From NCBI GenBank assembly GCA_016840285.1, contig JAEOSR010000103.1, forward strand, positions 1 through 37,510: a DNA stretch of 37,510 nt, in the 5' to 3' direction. The translations under genes and the position numbers were made by a program. Shown here in pieces: positions 8,022 to 15,478 of this stretch. Each line of letters starts with the position of its first letter. Positions within the stretch are counted from its first letter, which is position 1. The stretch is from Candidatus Hodarchaeota archaeon (GTDB lineage Archaea > Asgardarchaeota > Heimdallarchaeia > Hodarchaeales > Hodarchaeaceae). Below the pieces are notes generated by a model that saw only the letters and a program-made list of their open reading frames with translations, made no database searches and had not been told where the DNA came from.

Positions 8022-9431
8022 CTAGCGTAAATATTGTTGTAGGATTCTTCCCCTTTCTACCAACGCATAAAGCCCATCAACTGCATCTTCTGCTGTGTTG
8101 AAGACTGTAATACCATATTTTTCAAATTCAGCATTTATAGTAGGATCTGGAAGATTATAAATAAGAATAGGTTTATTTTCATATTCTTGTTTAATTAGAG
8201 CAATTCGAGCAGGAGCATCTTTTGAAACGACTGGTGCATCAGACCGTGGTACAACAATAATTCCAGAAACAGTTTCCTCTTTTAAAAAAATCCGTGTAAC
8301 CTCTGCTATGACTTCTGTAGTTGCGCTTCCCGTCAAATCAAGAAATGCTAGTGGGATCTTCTCCTTTCCTCGAGAGAGAGAAGTCTGAACACCATGTTCT
8401 TTGATGACTTCCTCGACTTCCGTAACTGCTTCTACTGATAGTGATCCTAACTCTAGATTATATCGATTCATCCGATATAGTGCCATCGCTAGGGGGCCTC
8501 CTGTGTTTCCTACAATTGCAATCTGATTACCAAAGGCAGGAGGTTGACTATATAGCGCTTTTATTGAATTAAAGAATTGAGAAGTGCTATCACACTGAAT
8601 AATTCCAGCTTGCCGTAATATTTCTTTGTAAAGTCCCATGGTACTAGCGACAGCACCAGTATGGCTCCTAGCTGCCATGGTGACAAACTCGGTCATCGGT
8701 AGTTTTAAAGCAACAATAGCTTTTTTCCGAGCTACGGCTTTAGATACTTTTATAAATTTCCTTCCTGCTTTTACATTTTCAAGATAGGCCCCAATAACTT
8801 TTGTTTCAGGATCCTGTCCAAAATATTGGATAAAATCGGTTTCATTAAGATCGGCCCCATTTCCATATGAGACAAATCTCCTTAAACCGATCTTGTTTTG
8901 TTGAAGTGCTAGAAGAAGATCAATTGCCAGAGAACCAGATTGAGAAATTAAAGAAACATGTCCTTTCTTTGGTAATTCGAAATTTGGAAATAATGTGTTC
9001 ACATGGGTATTGGTATCTATAATTCCAAGGCAGTTAGGCCCAATCAAACGAGAATCGCCTAGATATCTTACTAATTCCAGTTGTAGATCATCTCGACCAA
9101 TTTCTGAAAAACCCGCGGTAATGCAGACAATTGCAGGGATTCCACGCTCAGAAGCTTCTGCAACAGCTTTAATTGCTAATTTTGCAGGTAAAATCACAAC
9201 TGCAAGATCTGGAACTTCGGGAAGGTCAAAAACACTGTTATAACAGCGAATACCCATTATTTCAGGAGTATTTGGGTTGATAGGATATATTCGGTTATGA
9301 AAAGGAACGACAAAATGATTAAAAACAAGACGACCGTATTTTTTTTCGTCGGAAGAAGCTCCAATTATGGCCACAGACCTTGGTTCAAAGAAAAAGTCAA
9401 GCAAAGGTTGTCCCATCAGAAAGTTTTTCAA
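8022..9431 (-). CDS. ADP-forming acetyl/acyl-CoA synthetase, alpha subunit
   Basis: Soluble enzyme subunit that makes ATP and a carboxylic acid from an acyl-CoA with ADP and phosphate. 469 residues matches a stand-alone alpha subunit: CoA-binding Rossmann domain (FEPRSVAIIGAS near residue 14), LIGPNCLGI near 130, the SQSGSLA loop, and two succinyl-CoA-ligase-like domains. The key acid E218 (in YLENVKAG) and the phosphorylated histidine H257 (RSHTGAVAS) fall at the positions I recall for the Pyrococcus furiosus enzyme. The ATP-grasp beta subunit is not in the window. The TTG start at 9431 has no clear ribosome site; the ATG five codons on is an alternative. Operon partner is the APH-like kinase downstream. 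Confidence 0.9.
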   Translation of the reverse strand: MKNFLMGQPLLDFFFEPRSVAIIGASSDEKKYGRLVFNHFVVPFHNRIYPINPNTPEIMGIRCYNSVFDLPEVPDLAVVILPAKLAIKAVAEASERGIPAIVCITAGFSEIGRDDLQLELVRYLGDSRLIGPNCLGIIDTNTHVNTLFPNFELPKKGHVSLISQSGSLAIDLLLALQQNKIGLRRFVSYGNGADLNETDFIQYFGQDPETKVIGAYLENVKAGRKFIKVSKAVARKKAIVALKLPMTEFVTMAARSHTGAVASTMGLYKEILRQAGIIQCDSTSQFFNSIKALYSQPPAFGNQIAIVGNTGGPLAMALYRMNRYNLELGSLSVEAVTEVEEVIKEHGVQTSLSRGKEKIPLAFLDLTGSATTEVIAEVTRIFLKEETVSGIIVVPRSDAPVVSKDAPARIALIKQEYENKPILIYNLPDPTINAEFEKYGITVFNTAEDAVDGLYALVERGRILQQYLR

Positions 9432-9563
9432 ATCATGGTCAACAGAGGGAAATGAGAGAGATTTTTACTAGTTTGGAGACACATCTCACGAGTTTTATTC
9501 GAACTATAGTACGTTTCGGAGAATAATTTAGGCTCCTTAATAAAAATCATCTTTCTCATATAA

Positions 9564-9674
9564 TTAAAAAAAGCTCCTATTTCTAGGATTTTGACATTTT
9601 CTACAAAAATTTGTGAATTTCTTCGCTTTAATCGTTGAAATAGGAGTTCCACAGACAGGACAAGGTTGTTTACT
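9564..9674 (-). pseudogene. C-terminal zinc-finger fragment of Fpg/Nei DNA glycosylase
   Basis: Directly after the stop of the tnpB fragment, and in the same frame, the minus strand reads KQPCPVCGTPIS, then FTNFCRKCQ, ending at TAA 9564-9566. This is close to the zinc finger that ends formamidopyrimidine-DNA glycosylases (E. coli: CRVCGTPI then YCRQCQ). The Cys spacing is C-x2-C-x15-C-x2-C, one shorter than usual in the loop. The arginine normally before the third cysteine pair (in RATFYC) is missing. No Fpg catalytic N-terminus (MPELPEVE) or helix-two-turn-helix domain occurs in the window, so only about 36 residues survive. The similarity is judged by eye. Confidence 0.5.
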
Positions 9675-10121
9675 TTACAGATGGTCAGGTAGTCTCGTTT
9701 TTAGTACAAATCCTACCTTGGTTGGAAATATAAGAAGACTATCTTTTAGCTTCACCTGTTGGTTAGTAAAAACCAGTATAAACTCCCCATTCTTTGGTTT
9801 ATACCCAGGAGGTTTCGGTCTCCCTTTAAATTTTGATTTATCATTTTTCCACGCTCTTATAGAGCCAAAAAAGGCTTTCCAGCTCCTATCAAGGATTTTC
9901 AACACCTGTTGACTTGTCTGAGCTGGTAGTTGTTGATAATTATTCGAAGTCTTAAGCAAATGGTACAGGGCACAATAGCGAATCCAATTTTTGTTCTTGA
10001 ACAGTTCCTGACGGATTTGATAATTCCCTTCATTATAAAGGTTCTTCGAGAGATGACAGAGCCATGAAAGGCTCTTATACTGCTGGATCCAAATCTGTTC
10101 TGTTCGTGTTGAAGAGGCCAC
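9675..10121 (-). pseudogene. tnpB: 5' fragment of a TnpB (IS605/IS1341-type) gene
   Basis: A 148-residue ORF from GTG 10121 with the typical N-terminal region of TnpB, the RNA-guided nuclease of IS200/IS605 elements: NLYNEGNYQIRQELF, LYHLLKTS, LPAQTSQQVLKILDRSWKAFF, KFKGRPKPPGYKPKNGEF and LKTRLPDHL are all family hallmarks. A complete TnpB has about 350-400 residues; the RuvC catalytic residues and the C-terminal zinc finger are absent because the reading frame stops right after TRLPD, where the family continues into a conserved strand. The remainder is not found downstream; an Fpg/Nei-like tail takes its place. No TnpA and no clear end hairpins were seen. It is a dead element remnant. Confidence 0.85.
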
Positions 10122-10368
10122 GACACTTATTCCCTGAACTTACTGGTTGATCCCTGAAACCATTAGTTAAAGACCTTTCAGAGATAGACCTCCTTCCATA
10201 TTAGATGATTATCTTTCTCTTAATGTCTTCTTCTATCCTGTTGTTTTCTCCTCCAAATACTTTTCCGCGCTTGTTATGACCCATCCTTTTCTTCTCCTCG
10301 TTTGTAACATTTGATTACCTCATCTGATTATATTTATTATCAATTTTAATCCTTCCTCTAATTTTTAT
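10122..10368. other. Intergenic 247 bases upstream of the tnpB fragment
   Basis: No recognisable gene. On the minus strand two very short ORFs overlap here: 25 codons from ATG 10310, preceded by GAGGTAATC, and 27 codons from ATG 10284, preceded by GAGGAG. Both have good ribosome sites but no family resemblance, and could be debris of the mobile element's left flank or of a decayed gene. No Fpg N-terminal coding sequence is visible. Confidence 0.3.
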
Positions 10369-10530
10369 CTAGTTCCTTTTTAAGCAACTAGTAAAAAAAT
10401 GATTCAAATCATTTAAAACTGTAGTCATTAAACCCGCTCGTAAATCCTCGTCAACATTGGAAAACCCTGGGCCAAAAAAATAAGAAAAAAGTAATATTCC
10501 ATCCTTAGTGGTAATATTTACAACTATCAT
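10369..10530 (-). CDS. 53-aa ORF resembling the N-terminus of a longin/roadblock-like domain
   Basis: ATG 10530 to TAG 10369 encodes 53 residues: a first strand IVVNITT, a KDGILLFSYFF hairpin, then NVDEDLRAGLMTTVLNDL. This order (strand, D-G-turn, LFSY strand, acidic D-x-DL, helix) is the opening of the roadblock/longin-like domains that are abundant in Asgard archaea beside small GTPases. A usual domain is 90 residues or more, so this is either a truncated remnant or a real microprotein. GAGG stands about nine bases before the ATG. It is divergent from larC. No GTPase gene is nearby. Assignment is by pattern only. Confidence 0.42.
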   Translation of the reverse strand: MIVVNITTKDGILLFSYFFGPGFSNVDEDLRAGLMTTVLNDLNHFFTSCLKRN

Positions 10531-10639
10531 GTATATTTTCCTCTATTATAAGAGAGAGAAGGCTTAATTTCTCATTTCTAGAGTGTTAAACGGTAAATTA
10601 AAAAGACTATATCCCACCTTTATCTATATGAATGGGAGA

Positions 10640-10655
10640 CTCTATAAACTTATAT
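10640..10655 (+). promoter_or_regulatory. Candidate TATA box for larC
   Basis: The A+T element CTCTATAAACTTATAT lies 75-90 bases before the likely larC ATG (10731). A transcription start about 25 bases downstream would give a leader of some 50-60 bases. It is the best TATA-like match in the divergent region, but is not proven. Confidence 0.35.
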
Positions 10656-10730
10656 GCAAAGGAAGGTGATTTCTGACAATTAAAGTTAAAATTTTAAGAA
10701 AAATTACCTTAATCCAAAAGGAAATTGACT

Positions 10731-11972
10731 ATGTCCCTTTTAATAATAGATCCCACTACATCAGGCGCCTCAGGTGATTTATTAATCGCTTCTCTTTTAG
10801 ATTTACAGGAAGAGGTTTATCGTACCGAATTTTGTCAACTCTTTCAGAACCTTTTGGTCGAATATGATCCTGATTTCCAAGTGGAATGGTTATCTGTTAA
10901 AAAACAGGGTTTTTCTGGCATACAGATTAAAACTTTGGCGAAAAAAAAGTTTCCTCCCCAAGAAATGCGAAAAATAATGGAAAAGTTATCCAAAAAACTA
11001 GAATTGTCCTCTGAAAGTTATAAAATTGCTTACGACGCATTAACGTTCTTAATTGAAGCTGAAAGTAAAGTTCATGGTCAATTAGATCAGTCTGAAGATC
11101 TACATTTTCATGAATTAGCCCTCATTGACACTGTATTTGATATTATTGGTTTTGTCTATCTTTGGGAAAAATTAAGATACCTACATTCAGAAGTGAATAT
11201 ATTACCGATAGCAGTAGGTGGGGGGTTGATCCAAATAGCCCACGGGACAGTTTCCGTTCCAACACCAGCAACCAATGAAATTATTCGCCAAGGTAGGTTA
11301 TTAATCAAAGGGGGACCAATAGATGGAGAGCTTTTAACTCCTACTGGCGCATCACTTCTTGCCTCTTTGAACGCAATCCCTCTTGATTATCTTCCATTAA
11401 TGACAATTCAGAAGCTAGGTCGAAGTTTCGGTACTCGTGAGTACAAGAAAGGTACTCTAATTTGTTTCCAAATCATCCAAGGTTCTAAACCTTCAACGTT
11501 GATAAAAGAGGAAATTAATATCTTAGAAACAAATGTTGATGATGTGGATGGAGAAACGCTTGGTTATCTTTTTGATGTATTATTTGAAAGAAAGTTAGTA
11601 CTTGATTTATCAATTCACAATACTATTACTAAAAAAAATCGACCAGGATTTCTTATTCGAGCAATTGTAGACCCATCAAAATCCTTTGAAGTAACAACAT
11701 TCTTATCTCGCGAATTGGGGACACTTGGAGTACGAATTCTTCCAGGGTTCCGTCATATTGTACCCCGTAAACAGACATCCCAAAATATTAAAGTAATGAA
11801 TGGAAAAGAAACCATACGACTTAAGAGAGGGTTTATAGATGCAGAATTAATCTCAGAAAAGGTAGAATATGAGGATTTGAAACGTATAGCTCGGGAAAAA
11901 GAAGTTCCATTACGAGAAATAAGAAAACGTGTTCTCTCGGAAATTAATAAGGTGGATGAAGATAGTGCGTGA
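10731..11972 (+). CDS. larC: Nickel-pincer cofactor biosynthesis protein LarC
   Basis: CTP-dependent cyclometallase that inserts nickel into the pincer nucleotide cofactor of lactate racemase-like enzymes. Numbered from the in-frame TTG at 10725: DPTTSGASGD (9-18) is the opening motif, HFHE (127-130) with D135 and D139 follows, then HGTVSVPTPATNEI, GELLTPTGASLL, and the C-terminal catalytic part with LETNVDDVDGETLGYL, KKNRPG and GTLGVR. Length is normal (413 residues from ATG 10731). I choose ATG 10731 because AAAAGGA (10716-10722) is eight bases upstream, while it would sit only two bases from the TTG. larB overlaps the end by eight bases. No separate frameshifted larC1/larC2 is seen: it is one frame. 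Confidence 0.92.
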   Translation: MSLLIIDPTTSGASGDLLIASLLDLQEEVYRTEFCQLFQNLLVEYDPDFQVEWLSVKKQGFSGIQIKTLAKKKFPPQEMRKIMEKLSKKLELSSESYKIAYDALTFLIEAESKVHGQLDQSEDLHFHELALIDTVFDIIGFVYLWEKLRYLHSEVNILPIAVGGGLIQIAHGTVSVPTPATNEIIRQGRLLIKGGPIDGELLTPTGASLLASLNAIPLDYLPLMTIQKLGRSFGTREYKKGTLICFQIIQGSKPSTLIKEEINILETNVDDVDGETLGYLFDVLFERKLVLDLSIHNTITKKNRPGFLIRAIVDPSKSFEVTTFLSRELGTLGVRILPGFRHIVPRKQTSQNIKVMNGKETIRLKRGFIDAELISEKVEYEDLKRIAREKEVPLREIRKRVLSEINKVDEDSA

Positions 11973-12750
11973 TATTGAAACTATTTTGAAACAGCTAAAA
12001 GAGGGAAAACTTAGTCTGGAAGAAGCAAAAGCTGAATTAAATTTATTTAGTCTTGAATTCATTGAAGATGGTGTTAAATTAGATATAGGCAGACATCTTC
12101 GAAAAGGAATACCTGAAGTTGTCTATGCAGAGAAAAAGAGTCCAAAACTGTTAATTTCAATCATTACAAGATTTATGGCTGATAATCCAGTCATCCTACT
12201 TTCCAGGGTTTTAACAAAGCATCTTGACCTTATTAGAGAAAAATTCACAGAACAATTTGATCTTCACATCGCTCCCTCTTATGAACCTTATACGGTTACA
12301 ATCACATCTAAAAATTATCAATTTGGATCTCCCAACTGTAATATAGGTCTTTTGACAGCTGGAACATCTGACATCCCTATTGCAGAGGAGGTTAAAGCAA
12401 TTGCCCGCTTGATGGGAGTGGAGACTATCCAGTTTAATGATGTCGGGATCGCAGGAGTCCATCGTTTAATTTTGCCTTTGAAAGAAATGGTCAAGAAAAA
12501 CGTTAGAGCAATAGTAGCTGTTGCAGGTATGGAGGGAGCCCTTCCTGCAATCGTCTCTAGTTTAGTAAACGTCCCTGTCATCGGTGTTCCAGCTTCAACT
12601 GGTTATGGTTATGGTGGAAAAGGAGAAGCAGCCTTAATGACAATGCTTCAGACATGTTCCCCAGGACTAGTCGTCGTCAACATTGATAATGGCATTAATG
12701 CGGGCGCAACTGCTGCCCTAATTGCAAAACAAAGTAGTTGTGATGACTAA
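11965..12750 (+). CDS. larB: Nickel-pincer cofactor biosynthesis protein LarB
   Basis: Carboxylates and hydrolyses nicotinic acid adenine dinucleotide to give the dicarboxylated nucleotide precursor of the nickel-pincer cofactor; PurE-like fold in the C-terminal half. Visible are RDIETILKQLKEGKLSLEEA at the N-terminus, RKGIPEVVYAEKKSP, TAGTSDIPIAEEV, VAGMEGALPAIV, VPVIGVPASTGYGYGGKGEAAL and NIDNGINAGATAA, all LarB signatures. A longer frame begins at ATG 11929, but the GTG at 11965 gives the usual MRDI start, and GGTGG (11951-11955) lies nine bases upstream; this makes 261 residues. It overlaps larC by eight bases, implying translational coupling. LarE and LarA are not in the window. Confidence 0.93.
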   Translation: MRDIETILKQLKEGKLSLEEAKAELNLFSLEFIEDGVKLDIGRHLRKGIPEVVYAEKKSPKLLISIITRFMADNPVILLSRVLTKHLDLIREKFTEQFDLHIAPSYEPYTVTITSKNYQFGSPNCNIGLLTAGTSDIPIAEEVKAIARLMGVETIQFNDVGIAGVHRLILPLKEMVKKNVRAIVAVAGMEGALPAIVSSLVNVPVIGVPASTGYGYGGKGEAALMTMLQTCSPGLVVVNIDNGINAGATAALIAKQSSCDD

Positions 12751-12863
12751 TAATCAAGTAGGGAGTACATTTTATTGAAATCCCTAGAACTAAAAAAAAT
12801 GAAGATCATCAAAAAATCTTTCAAAGGATAGATCTAAACCCATTTACAAAGGAAGATGGTTTT

Positions 12864-13538
12864 ATGTCTGAAAATGAGAACAAAGAGGAATTAAAAAAGG
12901 AGTCAGATACATCTTCTACGGAAGATACTGATGAAGATAAAGAAAGTCAAGTGGAGCAAGAAACTACACCCAAACCCAAGAAAAAATATGTGTTCAATTG
13001 TACAAAATGTGGTACTTGTTGTGAAAAAAGGGAGTATGTACCAGTATCACTTGTAGATATTCGTATTTGGACAAAATCTGGAACTATAAATGCTGTTTTT
13101 CCAAACCTGAAGTATCAAACGCTTCAAGTAGGTGAATCAGAAGAGAAGCAAGCTTTCATGACCCTTGTAATTAGTGGTTCAGAGAATGGCTGTTCGTTAT
13201 TTGATCAAGAGAACCGTCTTTGTAATATATATCATTCCATGCCCTTAGAATGTAAAGCATTTCCTTTAGGTTATAATGGTAAGAATTATTATATCAAGGA
13301 TAAAACAGTTCCGGGATTGGGACATGGGACAATGACCAAAGAACGTCTTATCGAAGATCGTGATAATGCTCGAGCTGATTTTGAAGCACGAGTCGAAACA
13401 CAAATGATGTTACCTTTATTATACTCATTATTTATGCAAAATTTAATGGAACAGCAACAAAAAGTAATGGAAGAGATGCCAGAAGAGAAACGTAAGCAAC
13501 TTGACGATCTATTAAAAACTTCAGAAGAAAAGTCATAG
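12864..13538 (+). CDS. YkgJ-type Cys-cluster (zinc/iron-chelating) protein
   Basis: A 224-residue soluble protein. The first 40 residues are highly acidic and Ser/Thr-rich and probably disordered. Then comes the YkgJ-type pattern: C46-x2-C49-x2-C52-C53 (CTKCGTCC), a central beta region, C110, C120 with IYH, and C130 in LECKAFPLG. In this family these cysteines bind zinc or an iron-sulfur cluster; the biochemical role is not settled. The C-terminus (about 170-224) is a Met/Glu/Lys-rich helix. ATG follows GGAAGATGG. It is 113 bases after larB on the same strand, so may share its transcript. Its end overlaps the end of the gelsolin-like gene by six bases, tail to tail. Confidence 0.85.
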   Translation: MSENENKEELKKESDTSSTEDTDEDKESQVEQETTPKPKKKYVFNCTKCGTCCEKREYVPVSLVDIRIWTKSGTINAVFPNLKYQTLQVGESEEKQAFMTLVISGSENGCSLFDQENRLCNIYHSMPLECKAFPLGYNGKNYYIKDKTVPGLGHGTMTKERLIEDRDNARADFEARVETQMMLPLLYSLFMQNLMEQQQKVMEEMPEEKRKQLDDLLKTSEEKS

Positions 13539-14216
13539 CTCCTCTATCTTCGGAGAAAAACCGCAGTATGAGCAAGCCCATTTAGCAAATGGTAGCATCT
13601 CTTTTTTACGTGAAGAAATATTTACTATTTTGGAGTAAGGTAATAGATTTCCTTTCTCACACCGTGGGCATAGGGGAGTTGTCACTAAAGATGGTTTTGC
13701 TTCAATTAAATCGGTTAAAGGTGTAGGGGATTTCTTATTATCTTTTTTTCTCTTTTTTGGGAAAATATTGGGTTCAATCTGAGCTTTTTTTGTTTTCGAA
13801 ACACTCCGTAAAGGTTTAGGTGGAGTGAACTTATTCAATTTTTCTTCCTCCTCATCAGAGTGAATTTTACTCAGGGGAGTCTTATCAAAATCCTCCACTG
13901 GACCTATTCCCTTTAGGGGAACTGAATCGATACAGCTCCAAAAATCGTCAGGTTCCCCTCCTTGGTCTGCGGACCTAATCCGAAAAGTCATCCCATAGTG
14001 TCCTCGAATCTCTGAAGCTACTGTGCTAGAAATGAATCGGGTTCGAACATCAGCTTTTTCGCCGATCCAGATCCAAATTTCTTTTCTTCCCTCTACAACG
14101 AATATAAAAACTTCTGAGGATCTTAAATTCTCTTTTCTGAATTGGACTGGATCAAAGAACCCGTCATTTTGGACTTGATATGCTACGATTCGAGTATTTT
14201 CCAAAAAACCAGCCAC
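13533..14216 (-). CDS. Gelsolin-domain protein with C-terminal zinc ribbon
   Basis: A 227-residue protein starting at GTG 14216. Residues about 8-102 match one gelsolin/villin repeat: SEVFIFVVEGRKEIWIWIGEKA (34-55), where the core is a strand pair ending in WIWIG, then a helix (RTRFISSTVASEIRG) and the strand-helix FRIRSADQGGEPDDFWSCI, whose E-P-x-x-FW is a gelsolin hallmark. Residues 103-180 are a charged, Lys/Pro-rich linker. Residues 183-218 form a four-cysteine zinc ribbon (C183-x2-C186, C215-x2-C218). Gelsolin proteins bind, sever or cap actin, and Asgard gelsolins do so on eukaryotic actin; binding by this one is inference. No actin or profilin gene is in the window. Confidence 0.75.
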   Translation of the reverse strand: MAGFLENTRIVAYQVQNDGFFDPVQFRKENLRSSEVFIFVVEGRKEIWIWIGEKADVRTRFISSTVASEIRGHYGMTFRIRSADQGGEPDDFWSCIDSVPLKGIGPVEDFDKTPLSKIHSDEEEEKLNKFTPPKPLRSVSKTKKAQIEPNIFPKKRKKDNKKSPTPLTDLIEAKPSLVTTPLCPRCEKGNLLPYSKIVNISSRKKEMLPFAKWACSYCGFSPKIEEL

Positions 14217-14342
14217 TCTACAGTTAAACGAGTGTGTCTCCCTAAGATATTAAGAATATAAAAACTTCAAGATTGTCTTCTACTTGATATTCTATCTTCA
14301 GATCAAAAAATATTATACACTTGAAATTATATTAGCTGGAGA

Positions 14343-14951
14343 TTACTTCATTAAAGCTAAAAGTGATCTTATTTGAATGATCTGAAGAGGAAGATGTTCT
14401 AACCTCACTGTTTTAACAAGTATATTATAAGTAGGAGTTTTGATAATCTTCTCGATACTAGAAAAATCAGTAATTTGTTTAATATTATTTTTATCTTCGT
14501 AAAGAAAAATCTCCATAGTGAACTCCCTCATAAGTAAACCACGAAGAGAAGATCGCTTTCGTCGTATTAAAATTCTTGTATCTGCATCTAGAAGAGAGAG
14601 TACTCTTTCAGGAAAAATAAATCCTCTCCTTAACCAAACCATTTTTCCTTTGGACTCAGTGAGATCTGTAAATGAAGGCACCCAAAGGAATAGCGACTCC
14701 ATCAATACAAATAACCCAATAATAACCAGAAAGGAACTAATGACTGTAATTAAAGGATCAGATAATACAGCAGAGTCAGCAAAGTAACTAGCCTCGGAGG
14801 GTTGACTCGATGGAAGGGATGATTTTCGAATAGCTTGTATTGTGGGCTGTAAACTAATTATTAGAAACATTGATGAAAGGGTGGTAGCTAAAACTACAAT
14901 AAGAGTGATTTTATATCTCCGAACTCTCTTATTTGGCAACAACAACAACAA
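14343..14951 (-). CDS. Unknown membrane protein with two TM segments
   Basis: 202 residues. A short basic N-terminus precedes TM1 (about 14-36), a Ser/Pro-rich 30-residue loop follows, then TM2 (about 66-90). The C-terminal 110 residues are soluble, basic and strand-rich (VLSLLDADTRILIRRKRSSLRG, then EIFLYEDKNNIKQI), perhaps a PH-like cytoplasmic domain, though I do not recognise a family. By the positive-inside rule both ends are cytoplasmic. The TTG start at 14951 is preceded by AGGGTGA with three bases of spacing; three more TTG codons follow at once, so the exact start is uncertain. It begins three bases after the winged-helix regulator gene, a tight operon. Confidence 0.7.
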   Translation of the reverse strand: MLLLLPNKRVRRYKITLIVVLATTLSSMFLIISLQPTIQAIRKSSLPSSQPSEASYFADSAVLSDPLITVISSFLVIIGLFVLMESLFLWVPSFTDLTESKGKMVWLRRGFIFPERVLSLLDADTRILIRRKRSSLRGLLMREFTMEIFLYEDKNNIKQITDFSSIEKIIKTPTYNILVKTVRLEHLPLQIIQIRSLLALMK

Positions 14952-14954
14952 TAT

Positions 14955-15428
14955 TCACCCTTTATGTTTTCTATCCTGAAGTAATTCCCGTAAAGATTCT
15001 CCGTGAATTTGAACTAGTTCAACTAATCGATTAACAAGCTGGTTATCAAAATTGGCGTATGTTAACTTCAAACGGGAGTGAACCTCATCAATTCGGACAA
15101 GTCCTTGCTTTTCCAGGGTTTTAAGATCACGGTAAATAGATTTAGATTGAACAGAGATTCCTAGTGCTCGAGCTAAATCAATTCCTGAACTTCCTTGAGG
15201 ATAAATCGAAATTAGCTGCATAAAAATTAACCTTTGATGAAATGATAGTGGAGTGGTAAATAGAAAGATCAGGCTAGCATAATAATCCCTAGTCAACGCA
15301 TGAAGCCTGTTTGAAAGAGATTTAGCATATTTTTCAATTTCTGGCCTCACTTGAGCGGTTGTTTCAAGTGAAGAGAGGATATCACGAAGTGAATCGATCT
15401 TTTCTGATTCTGACGATCGAATAGCCAT
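14955..15428 (-). CDS. Winged-helix transcription regulator
   Basis: 157 residues. The first 55 are helical and charged. Residues about 65-125 are a winged-helix DNA-binding domain: FHQRLIFMQLISIYPQGSSGIDLARALGISVQSKSIYRDLKTLEKQGLVRI, where ALGISVQSKSIYRDLKTLE is the turn and recognition helix and LVRIDEVHSRLKLTY is the wing. The tail is another helix, probably for dimerisation. It is a MarR/ArsR-like fold without a clear ligand site. It shares a divergent intergenic region with another winged-helix gene (15572) and with a perfect inverted repeat, and is followed closely by the two-TM protein, which it may control or be controlled with. Confidence 0.75.
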   Translation of the reverse strand: MAIRSSESEKIDSLRDILSSLETTAQVRPEIEKYAKSLSNRLHALTRDYYASLIFLFTTPLSFHQRLIFMQLISIYPQGSSGIDLARALGISVQSKSIYRDLKTLEKQGLVRIDEVHSRLKLTYANFDNQLVNRLVELVQIHGESLRELLQDRKHKG

Positions 15429-15478
15429 TTAATGACTAAGCTCCTTTAGTTTTGTTTATTACTGTAAATCCATAGTAA

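Noticed and set aside
9428..9652. 74-codon minus-strand ORF across the Fpg-like region
   Set aside because: It is in a different frame from the CPVCG zinc-finger tail, shows no protein-like pattern and spans a run of T; the in-frame Fpg-like reading explains the sequence better.
9899..10126. 75-codon minus-strand ORF
   Set aside because: It overlaps the well-supported tnpB fragment in another frame.
13533..13538. Six-base tail-to-tail overlap as a sign of frameshift
   Set aside because: Both proteins end sensibly (YkgJ helix; zinc ribbon), so this is just compact convergent packing.
14035..14055. GGTTCGAA-like tRNA T-loop
   Set aside because: It lies within the gelsolin-like coding region, and no cloverleaf stems can be formed around it.
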